Of a stretch of 64,000 bases of DNA, positions 33,542 to 42,221 are shown one piece after another (the first letter of the stretch is position 1; every line of letters starts with the position of its first letter). The position numbers were made by a program, and so were the translations under genes. The stretch is taken from positions 62,001-126,000 of the forward strand of contig CANKZJ010000004.1 in NCBI GenBank assembly GCA_947488605.1, in the 5' to 3' direction. Under the pieces are notes generated by a model. That model did no database searches. It was not told where the DNA came from and worked only from the letters and a program-made list of their open reading frames with translations. The DNA comes from an uncultured Paracoccaceae bacterium. Its GTDB lineage: Bacteria; Pseudomonadota; Alphaproteobacteria; Rhodobacterales; Rhodobacteraceae.

Positions 33542-34942
33542 ATGCAACGCTATCCACGCGACATGACTGGACATGGGGCGAACCCACCGCAGGCTGAGTG
33601 GCCGGGCGGGGCGCGGATCGCCGTCCAAATTGTTCTTAATTATGAAGAAGGTGGCGAGAATAACGTTTTGCATGGTGATGCCGCATCCGAGGCATTCCTA
33701 TCAGAGATCGTTGGTGCTGCGGCATGGCCGGGCCAGCGTCATTGGAACATGGAATCAATCTATGAATACGGTGCGCGCGCTGGGTTTTGGCGCATGCATC
33801 GCCTGATGGCTGACCTGCCAGTGACAGTTTATGGCGTTGCAACCGCGCTGGCGCGCGCACCCGAACAAGTTGTCGCAATGAAAGACGCGGGCTGGGAAAT
33901 CGCGAGCCATGGTTTGAAATGGGTCGAATACAAAGATACCCCAGAGGACGTTGAACGCGCCCATATGCGCGAAGCTATCCGCTTGCATACCGAGGTCGTC
34001 GGCACTGCACCGCGCGGCTGGTATACGGGACGATGTTCGGTGAATACTGTTCGGTTGGCGGCAGAAACAGCACAATTCGCTTATGTCGCCGACAGCTATG
34101 CTGATGACTTGCCGTATTGGTCCGAATTTGGCCGTCATGATCAGCTGATCGTACCTTATACGCTCGACGCCAATGACATGCGTTTTGCGACGCCTCAGGG
34201 TTTTAATTCAGGCACGCAGTTCTTTGAGTATCTGAAGGCCAGTTTCGACACGCTTTACCGCGAAGGTGGGCGGATGATGTCGCTTGGGCTGCATTGTCGG
34301 CTGATCGGCCGTCCGGGGCGAGCAGAAGCGTTGCGTGAGTTCATCGCTTATGCACAAAGCCATGAGGGCGTTTGGTTTGCGACACGAGAAGACATCGCAG
34401 ATCATTGGGCGACGACCCATCCGCACGAGCGGTATGACCGACCATCGACAATGGAGAAGTCCGCATTTGTCAGGGCCTTTGGTGGTGTTTTCGAGCATTC
34501 AGCATGGATCGCTGAACGTGCGCATGGTCTTGAACTTGGTCCGGCCCATGATAGCGCTGTTGGCCTTCAAAACGCCCTGGCACGTGTTTTTCGATCAGCG
34601 TCACAAGAGGAACGCCGTGGCGTCTTGACGGCACACCCTGATTTGGCGGGCAAGCTTGCGGCGGCGAAACAGCTTACTGCAGAAAGTACTTCTGAGCAGG
34701 CGTCGGCGGGGCTTGACGCGCTGACTGACAGCGAGCGAGGTGCATTTGCGGCTTCAAACGCGGCATATACGGAAAAATTTGGCTTTCCTTTCATCATTGC
34801 CGTGAGAGATCACGACAAAGCGTCAATTAAGGCTGCTTTTGAAGCGCGGTTGCAAAATGATCAGGCCACAGAGTTCGCCGAAGCCTGCCATCAGGTCGAG
34901 CGGATCGCTTTGCATCGTTTGAAGGACATGTTGCCGAAATGA
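33542..34942 (+). CDS. puuE: Allantoinase PuuE fused to OHCU decarboxylase
   Basis: Bifunctional enzyme of urate breakdown, 466 residues. Residues about 1-300 are a polysaccharide-deacetylase-type allantoinase (MQRYPRDMTGHG, VQIVLNYEEGGENNVLHGD, WEIASHGLKWV, RGWYTGRCSVNT). Residues about 305-466 are OHCU decarboxylase, with AFGGVFEHSAWIAERA, the HPDLAGKL block holding the catalytic His, and YTEKFGFPFIIAVR. It should convert OHCU to allantoin and then allantoate. ATG 33542 follows AGAGGAA at about eight bases; ATG 33524 is in frame. Its stop overlaps allA as ATGA. A gene for 5-hydroxyisourate hydrolase is not seen here. Confidence 0.92.
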   Translation: MQRYPRDMTGHGANPPQAEWPGGARIAVQIVLNYEEGGENNVLHGDAASEAFLSEIVGAAAWPGQRHWNMESIYEYGARAGFWRMHRLMADLPVTVYGVATALARAPEQVVAMKDAGWEIASHGLKWVEYKDTPEDVERAHMREAIRLHTEVVGTAPRGWYTGRCSVNTVRLAAETAQFAYVADSYADDLPYWSEFGRHDQLIVPYTLDANDMRFATPQGFNSGTQFFEYLKASFDTLYREGGRMMSLGLHCRLIGRPGRAEALREFIAYAQSHEGVWFATREDIADHWATTHPHERYDRPSTMEKSAFVRAFGGVFEHSAWIAERAHGLELGPAHDSAVGLQNALARVFRSASQEERRGVLTAHPDLAGKLAAAKQLTAESTSEQASAGLDALTDSERGAFAASNAAYTEKFGFPFIIAVRDHDKASIKAAFEARLQNDQATEFAEACHQVERIALHRLKDMLPK

Positions 34943-35412
34943 CCAACGATATCCGCATAACTCCGTTGACGGCAGTCGCTTTTGCTCCGTTTGGAGACGT
35001 GCTGAATTGTGATGGCGATCCGGATAAGCTGATCAATGCGGGGCTCTGCGGACGTTTCCATGACCGTGCCACGGTGGATGTGGGTGATGGGCGTGTGGGT
35101 ATCAGTCTGTTTCGTTCAGAGCTGCGATCACTGCCTTACACATGCGATATGATTGAACGTCATCCAGATGGCTCACAGGCGTTTATCCCTATGAGCATGG
35201 ACCCGTTTCTTGTGATCGTCGCGGATGTACATTTGCAGCCGCGCGCGTTCATCACTGCCCCGGGTGAAGGGATCAATTTTCACCGCGGGACCTGGCATGG
35301 GGTGCTCACCCCTCTGTCCGGCCCCGGGCTTTTTGCCGTGATCGACAGGATCGGTGATAGCGCAAATCTAGAAGAACATTTTTTCGACCGACCTTACCGG
35401 GTGATCGATTAA
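34939..35412 (+). CDS. allA: Ureidoglycolate lyase AllA
   Basis: A cupin-fold enzyme that splits ureidoglycolate into glyoxylate and urea. The 157 residues contain FAPFGDVLNCDG, SLFRSELRSLPYTCDMIERH, GSQAFIPMSMDPFLVIVA and the active-site region FHRGTWHGVLTPL. Coupled to puuE by an ATGA overlap. The glyoxylate produced is the substrate of the BhcC/BhcA enzymes encoded 2 kb downstream on the other strand. Allantoicase, needed between allantoate and ureidoglycolate, is not in the window. Confidence 0.93.
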   Translation: MTNDIRITPLTAVAFAPFGDVLNCDGDPDKLINAGLCGRFHDRATVDVGDGRVGISLFRSELRSLPYTCDMIERHPDGSQAFIPMSMDPFLVIVADVHLQPRAFITAPGEGINFHRGTWHGVLTPLSGPGLFAVIDRIGDSANLEEHFFDRPYRVID

Positions 35413-35460
35413 CCAAAGTGGACCGGCGAGAAGACCGGCCACAACAACAGGGGACGACCA

Positions 35461-36786
35461 ATGACTGAAACTTCTTATTCCGATCCAAATGTGACGCCGC
35501 CCTTAGGGCAGGCGATCCCGCTTGGACTACAACACGTGTTGGCGATGTTCGCCTCTAACGTAACACCATCGATTATTGTAGCGGGCGCTGCCGGGCTTGC
35601 CTTTGGCGGGCCAGAGCAAATTTACCTGATCCAGATGGCCATGCTGTTTGCGGGTATTGCGACGCTGTTCCAAACGGTTGGCCTTGGCCCCATCGGCGCA
35701 CGTTTGCCAATCATGCAAGGCACGAGCTTTGCGTTTGTGGGTGTTCTTGCGGGCATTGCGGCAACCATGGGTCTGAGCGTGGCGCTGACGGCTTGTATCA
35801 TCGGCGGTATCGTTCACTTTATCTTGGGCGCGTTCATTAAGAACCTGCGTTGGTTGTTTCCGCCGCTTGTCACAGGTTTGGTGATCCTTGCCATTGGTCT
35901 GTATCTGATCCCAGTAGCGATCAAATACGCAGCTGGTGGGGCCGCGACCTTCCAGATGGAAGCGGAAAGCTTCGGCTCACTCAAGCATTGGTCAGTTGCC
36001 CTGACCGTGATCATCGTTTCGCTTGGTTTGAAGTTCTTTACCAAAGGCGGGCTGTCGAATGCGGCCATTCTTGTGGGTCTTCTGGCCGGTTACGCGCTCG
36101 CGTTTGTCTTGGGCATGGTCAACTTTGCACCAGTGGGGGATGCGTCTTGGATCACGCCGATCACACCTTTGCCTTATGGTTTTGAATTCAACCTTGGTGC
36201 TGTGATCGCGGTGACACTGGTTTCAATCGTGTCTGCTATTGAAACCGTGGGTGACGTGTCTGCTACGGCCAAGGCGGGTGCAAACCGCAACGCCACAGAC
36301 GGTGAGATCGCTGGTGCGACTTACGCTGACGGTCTAGGAACAGCTGTTGCAGGTGTCTTTGGTGGTTTGCCAAACACCTCCTTTAGCCAGAACGTCGGTA
36401 TTGTTGGCATGACCGGGATCATGTCACGTCACGTTGTGACGATTGCTGGCCTGATCATGATCGTTTGTGGGTTCATCCCCAAGATCGGTGCTGTGATCGC
36501 ATCGATGCCTTTGCCAGTTCTGGGCGGTGGCGTGATTGTCATGTTTGGTATGGTTGCAGCGGCTGGCTTGAACATGCTGGCCGAGGAAAAGATGACACGC
36601 CGCACCATGATCATCATCGCGGTGTCATTGGCGTTTGGTCTGGGTCTCAACCTTGTCCCAACAGCCGTGCAATATCTGCCGGGCGTCGTGAAGACATTGG
36701 CGACTTCAGCGGTTGCACCAACTGCGCTGATGGCGATTGTGTTGAATTTGGTTCTGCCAAAAGACGAAGAAGATAACGCCGCTTAA
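35461..36786 (+). CDS. NCS2-family nucleobase permease (xanthine/urate type)
   Basis: Inner-membrane symporter, 441 residues, with about 13-14 hydrophobic segments. It has the NCS2 fingerprint FGGLPNTSFSQNVGIVGMTG, and VSIVSAIETVGDVSATAK before it supplies the substrate-binding Glu. LGLQHVLAMFASNVTPSIIV is the typical first helix. The position after allA suggests uptake of urate or xanthine feeding PuuD; uracil specificity cannot be excluded by reading. GGGGACGACCA precedes the ATG. A strong terminator follows at 36799-36832. Confidence 0.9.
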   Translation: MTETSYSDPNVTPPLGQAIPLGLQHVLAMFASNVTPSIIVAGAAGLAFGGPEQIYLIQMAMLFAGIATLFQTVGLGPIGARLPIMQGTSFAFVGVLAGIAATMGLSVALTACIIGGIVHFILGAFIKNLRWLFPPLVTGLVILAIGLYLIPVAIKYAAGGAATFQMEAESFGSLKHWSVALTVIIVSLGLKFFTKGGLSNAAILVGLLAGYALAFVLGMVNFAPVGDASWITPITPLPYGFEFNLGAVIAVTLVSIVSAIETVGDVSATAKAGANRNATDGEIAGATYADGLGTAVAGVFGGLPNTSFSQNVGIVGMTGIMSRHVVTIAGLIMIVCGFIPKIGAVIASMPLPVLGGGVIVMFGMVAAAGLNMLAEEKMTRRTMIIIAVSLAFGLGLNLVPTAVQYLPGVVKTLATSAVAPTALMAIVLNLVLPKDEEDNAA

Positions 36787-36798
36787 TTTGCAGCAGAG

Positions 36799-36834
36799 AA
36801 AAGCCCCCGTAGCCATTGCTACGGGGGCTTTTTT
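36799..36834. terminator. Strong bidirectional intrinsic terminator
   Basis: AAAAGCCCCCGTAGC, CATT, GCTACGGGGGCTTTT is a perfect 15-bp stem with a four-base loop, with an A-run on one side and a T-run on the other. It ends both the plus-strand urate operon and the minus-strand bhc operon, whose last gene stops at 36839. Confidence 0.93.
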
Positions 36835-36838
36835 GTTT

Positions 36839-37804
36839 CTAGAAGTCGACGATCGTCGCGATACCTTTTTCAACAGCGATGTCGACGATGCTGGCGGCAA
36901 CTGCCAAGTCTTGCAAGCCAACACCCGTACCATCAAACAGCGTGATTTCATCATCGGATGTGCGCCCTGCGTGCGTGCCATTGATGACCGCACCGAGTTC
37001 GTTCACATCGTCCTCTTTGATCAAGCCAGATGCGATGGCGTGTTGTGCCTCGCCGATGCTAATGGATTGCGCCACTTCGTCGGTGAACACGGTAGCTTTC
37101 GCCAAAAGCGCTGTCTCAAGCTCTTGCTTACCTTTGGTGTCTGTACCCATGCAGGCGATATGCGTGCCGGGGGCGATATGCGCGGCCATGATTGTTGGTG
37201 CGAAGGTCGAAGTGATCGAGATTACAACGTCGGCCTCGACCATGCCTTCTAGCTCCACGGCTTCAAAAGGCACGCCTGCTTCGTTGGCGATCTTTTCGAT
37301 ATTCGGCAGCATCTCGGGGTGATAGTTCCAGCCGATCACCTTCTCGAACTCACGCTGCTCGAGGGCGGCGCGTAATTGGAACGTCGCTTGGTGACCTGCT
37401 CCGACCATACCCATGACCTTGGCATCCTTGCGGGCCAGATGCTTGATGGAAACAGAGGAGGCTGCGGCGGTGCGGAGTGCTGTCAGCAAGTTGCCGCCAA
37501 CCATGGCTTTGACCATCCCCGTGTCGGGATCAAACAAAAACACCGTAGACTGGTGATTGATATGTCCATGCTTTTCGAGGTTGTTGGGCCAGTAACCGCC
37601 CGCCTTGAGGCCAAGCGCCATGCCTGCTTTGTCGAACCCGCCTTTGAAGCCGTAAAGCGCATCTTCGTGGCCAATTGCTTCACGGATCACTGGGAAATTA
37701 TAGGCATCGCCTTTGGACATTGAGGCGAACACATTCTCCACGGCTGTGAATGCATCGGCGCGGGTCAGCAGAGCAGCGATTTCTTTTTCAGGGACGATAA
37801 TCAT
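36839..37804 (-). CDS. bhcD: Iminosuccinate reductase BhcD
   Basis: Last enzyme of the beta-hydroxyaspartate cycle, reducing iminosuccinate to aspartate with NADH. The 321-residue protein belongs to the ornithine cyclodeaminase/mu-crystallin fold. It has VMGMVGAGHQATFQLRAAL as the dinucleotide-binding loop, VMAGN-type block PDTGMVKAMVGGNLLTALRT, and APTIMAAHIAPGTHIACMG. Assignment as BhcD, and not ornithine cyclodeaminase or alanine dehydrogenase, rests on the exact bhcA-B-C-D order and the divergent IclR regulator. A hairpin lies in the 88-base gap before it. Confidence 0.92.
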   Translation of the reverse strand: MIIVPEKEIAALLTRADAFTAVENVFASMSKGDAYNFPVIREAIGHEDALYGFKGGFDKAGMALGLKAGGYWPNNLEKHGHINHQSTVFLFDPDTGMVKAMVGGNLLTALRTAAASSVSIKHLARKDAKVMGMVGAGHQATFQLRAALEQREFEKVIGWNYHPEMLPNIEKIANEAGVPFEAVELEGMVEADVVISITSTFAPTIMAAHIAPGTHIACMGTDTKGKQELETALLAKATVFTDEVAQSISIGEAQHAIASGLIKEDDVNELGAVINGTHAGRTSDDEITLFDGTGVGLQDLAVAASIVDIAVEKGIATIVDF

Positions 37805-37825
37805 CTTGGGTCTTCCTTACAAAAC

Positions 37826-37847
37826 GGGCCGGTCAATTGACCGACCC
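37826..37847 (-). promoter_or_regulatory. Hairpin between bhcC and bhcD
   Basis: Read on the minus strand, GGGTCGGTC, AATT, GACCGGCCC forms a nine-bp stem with one G-T pair, followed by GTTTTG. The core CGGTCAATTGACCG is a perfect 14-bp palindrome. It lies inside the bhcABCD operon, so it may attenuate transcription or protect the upstream message and lower BhcD relative to BhcA-C. A protein-binding palindrome is the alternative. Confidence 0.5.
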
Positions 37848-37892
37848 TTATCATTCTGAGGTATCTAAGAGCTTTCCCCGCAGGGTTCGCTC

Positions 37893-39056
37893 TTAGTAGG
37901 CTTTGCCGCGTGCAGACACGGGCCACAGCGTTTCGACCTTGCCGTTCCGCACACCGACGTACCAGTCGTGCACGTTGCAGGTCGGGTCGCAGTGACCGGG
38001 AACCAGCTTGAGCTTGTCATTGACCTTCAACACACCGTCCGGGTCGGCGACAACGCCGTGCTCGTCTGAACACTTCACGTATTCGACGTCCGAGCGGCCA
38101 TAGATCGTTGGCAAACCACTATCGACGGATTGGGCTTTCAGGCCTGCATCTACGATGGCTTTATCCGCCTTTGCGTGGCTCATGACAGATGTCAGAAGGA
38201 ACAATGCGTTCTCCCACTCGCCCTGATCGATGCGCTTGCCATCCTTATCAAGGATACGGCCATAGTCTGCGTCCATGAAAGCATATGATCCGCACTGCAA
38301 CTCGTTGAACACGCCTGACGCGCTTTCAAAATAGTAGGATCCTGTGCCGCCACCGCCAACGATATCGCTTTCGATGCCTTCGGCTTTCAACATCTCCAGT
38401 GTCTCGGCGACCTGTTGGATCGCAATCTCTGTCTTACCTTTGCGATCTTCATAGCTGTCCATGTGTTGCATGGCGCCCTGATAGGCTTGGATGCCCGCGT
38501 ACTTGAGGCCGTCTGCCGCATCAATCGCCTTTGCAAGATCGACGACAGGCTGACCGTACTGCACACCACAACGTCCCGCACCTACGTCAATCTCAACGAG
38601 GCACTCGATCTGTGTGCCGTGCTTCATCGCAGCGGCGGACAGGTCTGCCACGTTGTCGATGTCGTCGACGCAGCAGATCGCGCGCGCGCCCAGCTTTGGC
38701 AGACGCGCCAGACGGTCGATTTTCTCTGGCTGGCGCACTTGGTTGGACACCAGCACGTCTTTGATGCCGCCACGTGCGAAGACTTCTGCCTCAGATACTT
38801 TTTGGCAGCATACGCCGACAGACCCGCCCAGCTTTTCCTGCAGCAATGCCACATCAACTGACTTGTGCATTTTGCCGTGTACGCGGTGACGCATGCCGTG
38901 CGATTTTGCAAAATCGCCCATCTTTTTGATGTTGCGCTCTAGCGCGTCCAGATCCAGCACAAGGCATGGTGTCTGAATGTCGGCTTCATCCATGCCGGGC
39001 AGGGCAGGGACGTCGTAGCCGACTTCGAGGTTCTTGAGGTTGCTCATATCGTTCAT
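37893..39056 (-). CDS. bhcC: 3-hydroxy-D-aspartate (beta-hydroxyaspartate) aldolase BhcC
   Basis: Condenses glycine and glyoxylate to erythro-beta-hydroxyaspartate. The 387-residue PLP enzyme has the fold-type III D-threonine-aldolase-like layout: IQTPCLVLDLDALERNI at the N-terminus, PLP Lys in HRVHGKMHKSVDVALLQ, YAGIQAYQGAMQHM, DIVGGGGTGSYYFES. The C-terminal metal-binding block is KLVPGHCDPTCNVHDWYVG. GGGAGAAGAACC precedes the ATG. It lies 13 bases after bhcB. Confidence 0.94.
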   Translation of the reverse strand: MNDMSNLKNLEVGYDVPALPGMDEADIQTPCLVLDLDALERNIKKMGDFAKSHGMRHRVHGKMHKSVDVALLQEKLGGSVGVCCQKVSEAEVFARGGIKDVLVSNQVRQPEKIDRLARLPKLGARAICCVDDIDNVADLSAAAMKHGTQIECLVEIDVGAGRCGVQYGQPVVDLAKAIDAADGLKYAGIQAYQGAMQHMDSYEDRKGKTEIAIQQVAETLEMLKAEGIESDIVGGGGTGSYYFESASGVFNELQCGSYAFMDADYGRILDKDGKRIDQGEWENALFLLTSVMSHAKADKAIVDAGLKAQSVDSGLPTIYGRSDVEYVKCSDEHGVVADPDGVLKVNDKLKLVPGHCDPTCNVHDWYVGVRNGKVETLWPVSARGKAY

Positions 39057-39069
39057 GGTTCTTCTCCCT

Positions 39070-40041
39070 TTAGCCTTGCATCCAAGGCAATTTATCTAAG
39101 TCAACGTTGCCGCCAGTGACAATCACGCCAACGCGTTTGCCGGCGAATTTCTCTTTGTTCTTCAAAATCGTGGCGAGCGGCACTGCGCAGCTGGCCTCCA
39201 TCACGATCCGTAGATGCTTCCAAGTGATCTTCATCGCATCGATGATTTCTTCCTCGGAGGCCGTGTAGATATCGGTCACGTAGTTAGACACGAAATGCCA
39301 AGTGCGTTCTTTCAATGGCACCAAAAGGCCATCTGCGATAGTCTTGGGTGCGTCATCTGCGATGATGTGGCCTGCCTTGAAGCTGCGATAAGCGTCATCC
39401 GCCTGCTCTGGCTCAGAGGCGATGATCTGCACTTCTGGGGCAAGTGTCGACAGCGTCAGGCAGGTGCCTGAAATCATACCACCACCGCCGATTGGTGCGA
39501 CCATCATTTCCAAGCCGTCGACCTGTTCCATAAATTCCTTGGAACATGTGCCTTGGCCAGCAATGACGCGCGGGTCGTTGTACGGGTGTACGAAATCGCC
39601 GCCGGTTTCTGCCTGCACGCGTGCGAATGTTTCTTCGCGCGACGTTGTGGATGGATCACATTCAGTGATGACACCACCATAGCGGCGGACAGTGTCTTTT
39701 TTGGCCTGCGGTGCTGTGCGTGGCATGACCACGTTGCATGGAATACCGCGTCGCATAGCAGCATAGCTGAGGCACGACGCATGGTTGCCGGAAGAGTGCG
39801 TCGCCACACCGTTCTTGGCTTCTTCATCGCTTAGGCCAAAGACAGCGTTTGATGCGCCGCGGACCTTAAATGCACCGGGTTCTTGAAAGTTCTCGCACTT
39901 GAAGAACAACTGCGCACCGGTCAGTTCATTTAGGTAGTCCGATGTACGGACAGGTGTGCGGTTGATGTGCGGCTTGATCCGCTCGTGCGCGTCCAGCATG
40001 TCCTGATAGGTCGGAATATACATATCACCTTGGTCTTTCAT
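39070..40041 (-). CDS. bhcB: Beta-hydroxyaspartate dehydratase BhcB
   Basis: Dehydrates beta-hydroxyaspartate to iminosuccinate. The 323-residue fold-type II PLP enzyme has the Lys motif FQEPGAFKVRGASNAVFGL, the phosphate-adjacent SSGNHASCLSYAAMRRGIPC, the glycine loop IGGGGMISGTCLTL, and VIVTGGNVDLDKLPW at the C-terminus. The start overlaps the bhcA stop by one base; an internal ATG at 40023 with AAGGTG upstream is also possible. Serine/threonine dehydratases and serine racemases look similar, so the call depends on the bhc gene order. Confidence 0.93.
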   Translation of the reverse strand: MKDQGDMYIPTYQDMLDAHERIKPHINRTPVRTSDYLNELTGAQLFFKCENFQEPGAFKVRGASNAVFGLSDEEAKNGVATHSSGNHASCLSYAAMRRGIPCNVVMPRTAPQAKKDTVRRYGGVITECDPSTTSREETFARVQAETGGDFVHPYNDPRVIAGQGTCSKEFMEQVDGLEMMVAPIGGGGMISGTCLTLSTLAPEVQIIASEPEQADDAYRSFKAGHIIADDAPKTIADGLLVPLKERTWHFVSNYVTDIYTASEEEIIDAMKITWKHLRIVMEASCAVPLATILKNKEKFAGKRVGVIVTGGNVDLDKLPWMQG

Positions 40042-41231
40042 TACGCAGCGCTCTTCAACATGAGGCCAGTTGTGCTGCGGTAGTATTCTTGGGCCGCTGC
40101 AACGCCTGAGCCGAGTTTGATATCAAGGCCAAGATCAACCATGCACATCTCTGCGGTGGCGATCCCGGACAGCGCCATAACGTCTGTCATGCTGCCCAAG
40201 TGGCCGATGCGGAACACTTTACCAGAGACCTCGCCAAGGCCAACACCAAATGCAACGCCATATTGTTCAGCGGCATGGGTCACGATGTCAGTCGCGTTGA
40301 AACCCTCAGGTGTCTTAATGGCGCTGACTGTATCAGAATAAACGTCCGGTGTCGCGGCGCAAAGCTCCAGTCCCCACGCATCAACTGCGGCACGTACGCC
40401 AGACGCAATGCGGGTGTGACGTGCGAAGACGTTATCAAGACCTTCTTTGAGAAGCGTTTCTGTTGCCAGCAAAAGACCATTCATCAGGCCAACGGCAGGT
40501 GTGTATGGGTATGCGTTTGCGGCATAACCCTTGGTCATGTCGGCGATGTCAAAGAAAGTGCGCGGCAATTGCGCAGTTTTGCTTGCGTCCAATGCCTTTT
40601 GGCTGAAACCAACGATTGCCAAACCAGCAGGCAACATAAAGCCTTTCTGCGAGCCCGTCACGGCGACATCAACACCCCATTCGTCAAAGCGGAAATCCAT
40701 TGAACCGATGGAGCTTACGCCATCAACAAACAACAGCGCAGGGTGATTGGCAGCATCCAACGCTTTGCGCACGGCAGCAATGTCGGACTTCACACCTGTT
40801 GCAGTCTCATTGTGTGTGGCAAGAACGACTTTGATCTGGTGTGCGGTGTCAGCTTTAAGGATTTCCTCGTAGCGATCCGCAGGAAGGCCGTGACCCCAAG
40901 GTGTTTCAACGATCTTGACGTTCAATTCGTGGCGCAGGCACATATCAATCCAGCGGTGGCTGAACATGCCGTTGCGGGCAGCTAACACGGTGTCTCCAGC
41001 GGAGAGAGTGTTCGTCAGGGCCGTTTCCCAACCGCCAGTACCTGTGGACGGGAAGATGAAAATCTCGGCTGTTTCGGATTTCAAGATTTCCTGAACACCA
41101 GCGCGGGCCGGGTGCAAGATTTGCCCGAACAAAGGTGACCTGTGGTCAATTGTCGGCATGTCACAGGCTTTGCGAATTGCCTCAGGCATATTCGTTGGGC
41201 CAGGTATAAATACAGGGTTCTGAAAGCTCAT
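40041..41231 (-). CDS. bhcA: Aspartate-glyoxylate aminotransferase BhcA
   Basis: Transfers the amino group of aspartate to glyoxylate, giving oxaloacetate and glycine. The 396-residue class V aminotransferase begins MSFQNPVFIPGPTNMPEAIR. It has STGTGGWETALTNTLSAGD, LFVDGVSSIGSMDFRFDEWG with the cofactor Asp, and the PLP Lys in AVTGSQKGFMLPAGLA. GGAGG six bases before ATG 41231 fixes the start and removes the 18-codon upstream extension. First gene of the bhcABCD operon, divergent from bhcR. Confidence 0.95.
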   Translation of the reverse strand: MSFQNPVFIPGPTNMPEAIRKACDMPTIDHRSPLFGQILHPARAGVQEILKSETAEIFIFPSTGTGGWETALTNTLSAGDTVLAARNGMFSHRWIDMCLRHELNVKIVETPWGHGLPADRYEEILKADTAHQIKVVLATHNETATGVKSDIAAVRKALDAANHPALLFVDGVSSIGSMDFRFDEWGVDVAVTGSQKGFMLPAGLAIVGFSQKALDASKTAQLPRTFFDIADMTKGYAANAYPYTPAVGLMNGLLLATETLLKEGLDNVFARHTRIASGVRAAVDAWGLELCAATPDVYSDTVSAIKTPEGFNATDIVTHAAEQYGVAFGVGLGEVSGKVFRIGHLGSMTDVMALSGIATAEMCMVDLGLDIKLGSGVAAAQEYYRSTTGLMLKSAA

Positions 41232-41289
41232 AACCAATCCTCCATTGGGTTGAGCCTGTTTTGACAGAGCAGACCCTGTCTGCATATTT

Positions 41290-41390
41290 TTTTGAAATTA
41301 TTTTTCAAAATAGGATGCACTGCAAAAAATGTTTATTGTCAGCAGGTTATATTTTTCATAAAATGAAATGAGTTTTCAAAAAGTGGAAAA
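41290..41390. promoter_or_regulatory. AT-rich inverted repeats in the bhcA-bhcR divergent promoter
   Basis: Three dyads lie between the divergent genes: TTTTGAAA-5 nt-TTTCAAAA at 41290-41310, TTTCAT-AAA-ATGAAA at 41354-41368, and TTTTC-8 nt-GAAAA at 41373-41390. They share TTTC/GAAA half-sites, as expected for an IclR-family dimer. They are candidate BhcR sites controlling both transcription units; glyoxylate is the known effector of BhcR in Paracoccus. Confidence 0.55.
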
Positions 41391-41393
41391 AAT

Positions 41394-42221
41394 ATGCAAG
41401 AAGAGGTCAAGCGTGGCCGAGGTCGCCCAAAAGCGTGGGATGATAAAGGTGCGCAAAACACCATTAAATCGCTCGACCGCGCATTAGAGGTGTTGGTGCA
41501 ATTGGGCGACATGCAGGGCGGCACCTTGTCTGAGGTCGCGGGCACATTGGGGCAGTCCCCTGCGACGGTTTACCGTGTCCTCACAACGTTTCAGGGGCAT
41601 GGCTTTGCTGACTTTGATGAACAAAGTCAGATTTGGAGCATAGGTGCCGCTGCGTTCATCACCGGGTCTCAGTTCCTGCGCCGGACGTCTTTGGTCGAAC
41701 GTGCACGCCCTATCATGCGTGATCTCATGGAAGCGTCGGGTGAAACTGCGAACCTTGGGATTGAACGCGATGGCAAGGTCTTGTTCCTCGGGCAGGTCGA
41801 AACCCACGCGACGATCCGTGCATTCTTTCCACCCGGGACCGCGTCAGCCATGCATTCTTCTGGCATTGGTAAGGCGCTTTTGTGCAGGATGGATGATCGA
41901 CGCCAAAGGGAGGTGTTGGCCGCCGGACAGTTAGAGCAATACACCCCTAACACGCTGATTGACCCCGACGCGATGATTGCTGACCTGCACCGCACGAAGG
42001 CGCGCGGTTATGCCTTTGATGCTGAAGAACGCAACATCGGGATGCGCTGTATCGCGGCACCTGTGTATAACGTGTTTGGTGAAGCTGTCGCGGGCATTTC
42101 CGTGTCTGGGCCGACGTCGCGGATCACCGATGACCGGATCGAGGAGCTTGCACAATCGGTGATGTCCGCCGCGTCGCGGCTCACCCGCGCGATCGGTGGC
42201 AACAATAGACCTGCCAGTTAA
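41394..42221 (+). CDS. bhcR: IclR-family regulator BhcR
   Basis: Regulator of the beta-hydroxyaspartate cycle, 275 residues. The winged helix-turn-helix (about 25-85) reads SLDRALEVLVQLGDMQGGTL, then SEVAGTLGQSPATVYRVLTT. The effector domain (about 100-265) has LFLGQVETHATIRAFFPPGT, MHSSGIGKALLCRM, RGYAFDAEERNIGMRCIAAP and GISVSGPTSRITDD, typical of IclR. Divergent from bhcA across 162 bases of AT-rich DNA with dyads. The 3' end overlaps the opposing small membrane protein gene by four bases. Confidence 0.94.
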   Translation: MQEEVKRGRGRPKAWDDKGAQNTIKSLDRALEVLVQLGDMQGGTLSEVAGTLGQSPATVYRVLTTFQGHGFADFDEQSQIWSIGAAAFITGSQFLRRTSLVERARPIMRDLMEASGETANLGIERDGKVLFLGQVETHATIRAFFPPGTASAMHSSGIGKALLCRMDDRRQREVLAAGQLEQYTPNTLIDPDAMIADLHRTKARGYAFDAEERNIGMRCIAAPVYNVFGEAVAGISVSGPTSRITDDRIEELAQSVMSAASRLTRAIGGNNRPAS

